Position numbers and translations under genes: made by a program
The notes under the pieces: model-generated
Told to the model about the DNA's origin: nothing
Seen by the model: only the letters and a program-made list of their open reading frames with translations
Database searches by the model: none
Shown here: one piece after another, positions 60,321 through 64,000 of the stretch
Layout of the letters: each line of letters opens with the position of its first letter
Position numbering within the stretch: position 1 is the stretch's first letter
From: Nocardia africana NBRC 100379
GTDB lineage: Bacteria; Actinomycetota; Actinomycetes; Mycobacteriales; Mycobacteriaceae
Direction: 5' to 3'
Length of the DNA stretch: 64,000 bases
Assembly: GCF_001612635.1 (NCBI RefSeq)
Contig: NZ_BDAV01000012.1
Coordinates: forward strand, 328,054-392,053

Positions 60321-61063
60321 CCTACTACCCCGCCGACGCCCCGATCGACACCCGCGCGCTGCGGTTCGGAGCCGAGGCGAACCCCGACGGACACGGCTTC
60401 GCCATCGTCACCGGCGGCCGCATCATCACCGGGCACGGCATGAACGCCCACACCGTCATCGACGCGTTCGCCCGCACCCGCGCCGAACACCCCGACGGGC
60501 CTGCGTTGTTCCACTCCCGCTACGCCACCCGCGGCGCGATCGACCTATCCAACTGCCATCCCTTCCGGCTCGGCGGCGATGCGCGAACAGTGCTGGCGCA
60601 CAACGGGACTCTGCCCAAGCGGGTGCATCCGCGTGCGTATGACCGGCGCTCGGATACCCGGATCGCAGCCGAGGACTACCTGCCCACTCAACCGTTCGGG
60701 CCGATCGACACCGCCGTCGGAGCGCGCGGACTGGCTGGCTGGTTGGGGTCGAGCAAGCTGGTGATCTTGACCGTCGACCCCGCTTACACCCACACCGCGT
60801 ACCTGTTCGGTGAGCGCGCCGGGCTGTGGGTGGGCGGGATCTGGTATTCCAACCGCTCCTACCTGCCGCCCGAGCAACGGTGGCTGGTCCGCCGCCGGAC
60901 GGTGTGCGGGTACTGCCTCGACCGCGATCTCGAACGCACCAGCCGCTACTGCCGCACCTGCGGCTGGTGCTTCGGCTGCCATTCCGCCCTCTCCCACTGC
61001 ACCTGCCTGTCGACCCCGCCCCGGCCGGCTCCCACCGCGGCCCCCGCACCCGGCTTGACCTGA
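60308..61063 (+). CDS. Class II glutamine amidotransferase with C-terminal Cys cluster, copy 1
   Basis: 251 aa from ATG 60308. After Met removal Cys2 (MCLLTYYP) is the N-terminal nucleophile. The remaining class II residues are in place: HGFAI, R71 in FHSRYATRG, N99-G100 in LAHNGTLP, and D116 in RRSDTRIAAED. The C-terminal 50 residues contain CGYC, CRTCGWCFGC and CTC, a probable zinc-binding module. It would supply ammonia from glutamine, or act as an amidase, for the amidoligase encoded just upstream. Confidence 0.88.
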   Translation: MCLLTYYPADAPIDTRALRFGAEANPDGHGFAIVTGGRIITGHGMNAHTVIDAFARTRAEHPDGPALFHSRYATRGAIDLSNCHPFRLGGDARTVLAHNGTLPKRVHPRAYDRRSDTRIAAEDYLPTQPFGPIDTAVGARGLAGWLGSSKLVILTVDPAYTHTAYLFGERAGLWVGGIWYSNRSYLPPEQRWLVRRRTVCGYCLDRDLERTSRYCRTCGWCFGCHSALSHCTCLSTPPRPAPTAAPAPGLT

Positions 61064-61114
61064 CCCGACCGCCAGGCCCGCTCGACCCGGGCTGCCCGGC
61101 ACCGCTTTCCTCTT

Positions 61115-61156
61115 GCGCCCCGCTTCGCGCCGCTACCCCGGCGCGCAGCGGGGCGC
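61115..61156 (+). terminator. Hairpin between the two modules
   Basis: Outer stem GCGCCCCGCT (61115-61124) with AGCGGGGCGC (61147-61156) and inner GCGCCG/CGGCGC. It is followed after 20 bases by CTTTTT. It separates the two modules and may allow differential expression. Confidence 0.5.
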
Positions 61157-61198
61157 CGTCGTCTGTCCCCCGACTTTTTGGAAGGACGTGAATCCTGT

Positions 61199-62416
61199 AT
61201 GCCCGCATCCACTCTCACCGATCGGCGGTGTGAGGCCTGTTCACACCCGATCGACGACAACACGACCGTCACCACCGTCGAAGGTGATCATCTGTGCCTT
61301 GCGTGCGCCGACCGGCTCGACACCTGCGACGACTGCGCCACCCCCACACGAGAGCGCCGCTCCACCGTGCGCGGCACCGACGTGTGCACGGAATGCTCGA
61401 TCGGCTGGCGTCGGTGCCGCGATTGCGACCGCTTCGACAGCGACCTGGTCCGTGTCATCGGCCATGGCGAGGTCTGTGACGACTGCGCCGACAGCTACCT
61501 GGTGTGTGACGACTGCGGCTCACGCGCAGACGGGCTCAACGAGACCGAAGCCGGGGCGGATGTGTGCGGTCGCTGCGAGGACGCCGACTACCACCGTTGC
61601 GGCGGCTGCGACATCCTCATCCGCTGCTGGGAGGACTACTGCGACGCCTGCGCCAACCAACATCCCGACCATCGCGGCGTCCACTCCTACGGCTACAAAC
61701 CCGAACCCGTCTTCCACGGCACCGGACCGCTGTACCTCGGATTGGAACTCGAAATCAAAACCCCCCGAGACGTTTTCGACGCCGCCGCCGAACTCGCCAT
61801 CGACCAGCTCGGCGACCTCGGATACCTCAAGGAAGATGGAAGTATCCAGCCGTGCGGATACGAGCTTGTGACGCACCCGATGTCGTATGACTTTGCGTGC
61901 CAACAGTTTCCGTGGTCGCTGCTGCAGCGGTTGCGGATACTGGGAGCCTACACCGACACCAGCGTCGGCATCCACGTGCACGTGTCCCGCGCCGGGTTCT
62001 CCTCCCCCGCGCACACCTACCGGTGGTTGAAGTTCGTCTACCGCAACGAATCCCACGTCAAGATGCTGGCGCGCCGTGACTCCGAGCAGTGGGCGGTATT
62101 CGACCCGGGCGCTCGGGCCAACGCCGCTGCCCATGCCAAGGGTGAGACCGGAGGCGCGTTCCGGTATCAGGCGATCAATGTGTGTCCCGACGACACGTTC
62201 GAGCTGCGGGTGTTCGCCAGCTCTCTGCAGGCGCGGGAGGTGCAGGCCGCGCTCGCCTTCGCCGACGCCTCCGTCGAATACACCCGCGCCCTGTCGGCCG
62301 CCGATATCGCCCGCCGCCGGGGCTGGGAATGGGCGGCGTTCACCGCGTGGCTGGCCGCGCGCCCCGAATATCGCTGCCTGACCGACGAATTGGAGGCCCT
62401 CGCGTGTGCATCCTGA
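61199..62416 (+). CDS. Amidoligase (PF12224-like) with five double-CxxC zinc modules, copy 2
   Basis: 405 aa from ATG 61199 (GGAAGGA upstream). Ten CxxC pairs at 11, 33, 43, 63, 73, 93, 103, 123, 134 and 148 repeat the arrangement of copy 1. The catalytic part has GLELE (181-185), GYLKEDGSI (208-216), GYELVTHP (220-227), GIHVHVSR (257-264) and TFELRVFASSL. The cysteine-rich part has diverged more than the catalytic part (more Asp, fewer Arg). It overlaps the following glutaminase gene by 13 bases, exactly as in copy 1. Confidence 0.85.
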   Translation: MPASTLTDRRCEACSHPIDDNTTVTTVEGDHLCLACADRLDTCDDCATPTRERRSTVRGTDVCTECSIGWRRCRDCDRFDSDLVRVIGHGEVCDDCADSYLVCDDCGSRADGLNETEAGADVCGRCEDADYHRCGGCDILIRCWEDYCDACANQHPDHRGVHSYGYKPEPVFHGTGPLYLGLELEIKTPRDVFDAAAELAIDQLGDLGYLKEDGSIQPCGYELVTHPMSYDFACQQFPWSLLQRLRILGAYTDTSVGIHVHVSRAGFSSPAHTYRWLKFVYRNESHVKMLARRDSEQWAVFDPGARANAAAHAKGETGGAFRYQAINVCPDDTFELRVFASSLQAREVQAALAFADASVEYTRALSAADIARRRGWEWAAFTAWLAARPEYRCLTDELEALACAS

Positions 62417-63162
62417 CCTTCTACAAACCCGGCCAGGACCCCGACCTCGACGCCCTGCACGGCGGCGCGCTGGCCAACCCACACGGCCACGGCTACGCCA
62501 TCCACACCGGCGACACAATCCTCGTCGGACACGGCATGAACGCCGAACAGGTGATCGCCGAATTCGCCGAACAGCGCGCCCAACATCTCAGCGGCCCGGC
62601 GTTGTTCCACTCCCGCTACGCCACCCACGGCGACCGCGATACCAGCAACTGCCACCCCTTCATCGTCGGTGGCGATGCACGAACGGTCCTCGCGCACAAC
62701 GGGGTCCTGCCCGACAACGTGCACCCCGTACCCGGGGACTCGCGCTCGGATACCCGGATCGCGGCTGAAGATTTTCTGCCGACCAACCCGTTCGGGTCGC
62801 TGGACAGCTGGGCGGGGCGGGCGCGGTTTGAGCACTGGCTCGCCTCCAACAAGGTCGTCATCTTGACCGCCGATCCCGCCTACAAGCACCCCGCCTACAT
62901 CTTCAACGAACACCACGGGCACTGGGTCGGCGGCACCTGGTACTCCAACGACAGCTACCTGATAGGCGAGTGGGCCAGCGCCGACACCGACTACATCGGA
63001 TTCTGCGAATACTGCGGCTCATTCGACGACGAACCCTTCGGCCCGCACTGCGGATACTGCGGATACTGCGCCGACTGCACCCACCCATTCCCCCGCTGCG
63101 CATGCCCACAATTCGACGGCGCCGACCGATACGCCGACCTGCTCGGCCTGCAACTCCACTGA
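62404..63162 (+). CDS. Class II glutamine amidotransferase with C-terminal Cys cluster, copy 2
   Basis: 252 aa from GTG 62404, which puts Cys at position 2 (GTG TGC). The catalytic residues align without gaps to copy 1 over the first 118 residues: C2, HGYAI, R71, N99-G100, D116. The C-terminus has CEYCG, CGYCGYCADC and CACP. The shared spacing and the start on a GTG directly before the Cys codon support the start choice. Confidence 0.88.
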   Translation: MCILTFYKPGQDPDLDALHGGALANPHGHGYAIHTGDTILVGHGMNAEQVIAEFAEQRAQHLSGPALFHSRYATHGDRDTSNCHPFIVGGDARTVLAHNGVLPDNVHPVPGDSRSDTRIAAEDFLPTNPFGSLDSWAGRARFEHWLASNKVVILTADPAYKHPAYIFNEHHGHWVGGTWYSNDSYLIGEWASADTDYIGFCEYCGSFDDEPFGPHCGYCGYCADCTHPFPRCACPQFDGADRYADLLGLQLH

Positions 63163-63256
63163 CCGGCGCCGCCACCAATCCATGTGCTCTCAGCCAGCCC
63201 TACCTGGCCCGAACGGCAGCAGCCGAGAACCACGCTGTCCCGAAAGGAAAGCACCC

Positions 63257-63544
63257 GTGGGCAATTCCACCGCACAACCGTTGAGCCGCGACGCGACCGT
63301 CGACATCCTGCTCGAAGCTCTCGACCCCTACATCGCCTCGACGCGACACGCACTTGGTGTCGCGCACACGATGGCCACCGTCATCGGCGGTGAGCCACTG
63401 GACCTGCTCAACAACGCCATCACCGACTACCAAACCCGGGAACGTCTCGTCCGCACCGCCTCTCGCGCACTGCGCGCGCAGCCTTTCAAGGCTCGGCAAG
63501 CGCTGAAGGGCAGTGATCGCTACCCCGGCATCGGCGGGACCTGA
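63257..63544 (+). CDS. Small island protein of unknown function
   Basis: 95 aa from GTG 63257 with AAAGGAAA upstream. Predicted all-helical (SRDATVDILLEALDPYIASTRHALGVAHTMATVI...ITDYQTRERLVRTASRALRAQ). No family is recognised. It follows the second module on the same strand and may be co-expressed with it. Confidence 0.6.
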   Translation: MGNSTAQPLSRDATVDILLEALDPYIASTRHALGVAHTMATVIGGEPLDLLNNAITDYQTRERLVRTASRALRAQPFKARQALKGSDRYPGIGGT

Positions 63545-63682
63545 ACCCGCTCAATAGCTGTCCCGACCGCGGACAGAGACCGCCAGGAAACGACGGTGCT
63601 CACGGCGAGCCGGCCCGGCTCACCTCAACGCCGCTCCGGCCCTCTTTCGCTTTCCCGTCCTCTTTCCGAATGGAGATACCCG

Positions 63683-64000
63683 ATGCCCGACACTCCCCGC
63701 GGCGCCGCCACCGACTCGGTTCCGGTTCCGCAGCGCCTGGCCGAGGCGCCTGTCTCGGCGGGCATGGTCGTGCCGTACATCACGATGACCCATCGCGACC
63801 CCACCAAGCCCGTGTGGGGCGCAGTGAATCCGGCACGGCTGCAACAAATCTGGCAGCACAGCCTGTGCCAGGTATGCGGTCAGCGCCTCGACGGCCCCTG
63901 GGTCGTGGTCTACATCCGGCCGTGGGACTACCTGCGCGGCATAGGTCCGGAACCTGCGCTGCATCCGGAGTGTGGTCTCTATTCGACACGGGCATGCCCG
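63683..64000 (+). CDS. Zinc-finger-like island protein, N-terminal part
   Basis: Open from ATG 63683 (TGGAGAT upstream) to the window end, 106 codons, no stop. After a Pro-rich start it has MVVPYITMTHRDPTKPVWGAVNPARLQQIWQHSLCQVCGQRLDGPWVVVYIRPWD and HPECGLYSTRACP. The CQVCG...HPECG...C set suggests a treble-clef zinc site like those of HNH or other nucleic-acid-binding proteins. The rest lies outside the window. Confidence 0.6.
   Translation, partial: MPDTPRGAATDSVPVPQRLAEAPVSAGMVVPYITMTHRDPTKPVWGAVNPARLQQIWQHSLCQVCGQRLDGPWVVVYIRPWDYLRGIGPEPALHPECGLYSTRACP

Overview
The window is about 70% GC and almost fully coding, with many GTG and TTG starts. It comes from a mycolic-acid actinomycete (order Mycobacteriales), most likely Nocardia or a close relative. 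The best evidence is the block ppiA - rhomboid - PH protein - crgA - trpG - pknB - pknA - pbpA - rodA - pstP - fhaB - fhaA, the arrangement found close to oriC in Mycobacterium, Nocardia and Rhodococcus. Supporting evidence is a fused LysX, an exported chorismate mutase, a 6C small RNA and a parS-like site at 44.04 kb.

Layout. 0-5.3 kb: end of an SRPBCC protein, an RraA-family protein, an S4 RNA-binding protein, lysX and a histidine phosphatase. 5.4-7.3 kb: two paralogous small secreted His/Asp-rich proteins and a secreted cutinase-like esterase. 7.6-13.8 kb: gltB-gltD glutamate synthase with a long structured leader. 14.5-15.3 kb: exported chorismate mutase. 15.5-23.8 kb: a DUF4407 membrane protein, then an envelope/MoxR cluster (membrane protein, DUF4129, MoxR, DUF58, RDD, SpoIIM-like). 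24.5-26.9 kb: GNAT protein, a TetR/GlxA divergent pair with a clear palindromic operator, a hydrolase gene remnant and tRNA-Leu(CAG). 27.1-37.2 kb: the phosphorylation and cell-elongation operon. 37.2-41.8 kb: RibD deaminase and reductase as two genes, trpG, crgA, PH protein, rhomboid protease, ppiA and a small membrane protein. 41.8-47.5 kb: DrrAB-type ABC exporter, parS-like site, 6C RNA, class III adenylate cyclase, two small proteins and an AI-2E family permease. 47.6-56.5 kb: a large LuxR-type (LAL) regulator, a hydrolase, and a MpaB / CrtC-like / flavin monooxygenase gene set opposite a TetR gene.

56.5 kb to the end: the left part of an integrated genomic island. Its boundary is marked by a 17-bp tandem repeat running into the 3' end of a tRNA or tmRNA (T arm plus acceptor strand, minus strand) whose 5' part is missing. 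The island carries small proteins with CxxC pairs and its centrepiece, two consecutive copies of a two-gene module. Each module has a PF12224-type amidoligase preceded by five regularly spaced double-CxxC zinc modules, followed with a 13-nt overlap by a class II glutamine amidotransferase carrying its own C-terminal Cys cluster. The predicted chemistry is glutamine-fed, ATP-dependent amide-bond formation on an unknown carboxylate or protein. This is the best candidate for an undescribed system here.

Functional links: PknA/PknB phosphorylate and PstP dephosphorylates; FhaA/FhaB read phosphothreonine; RodA, PbpA and CrgA act in peptidoglycan synthesis and septation. The MoxR-DUF58 block is probably an envelope-maturation unit. 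All functional statements rest on reading motifs and gene order; no database search was run.
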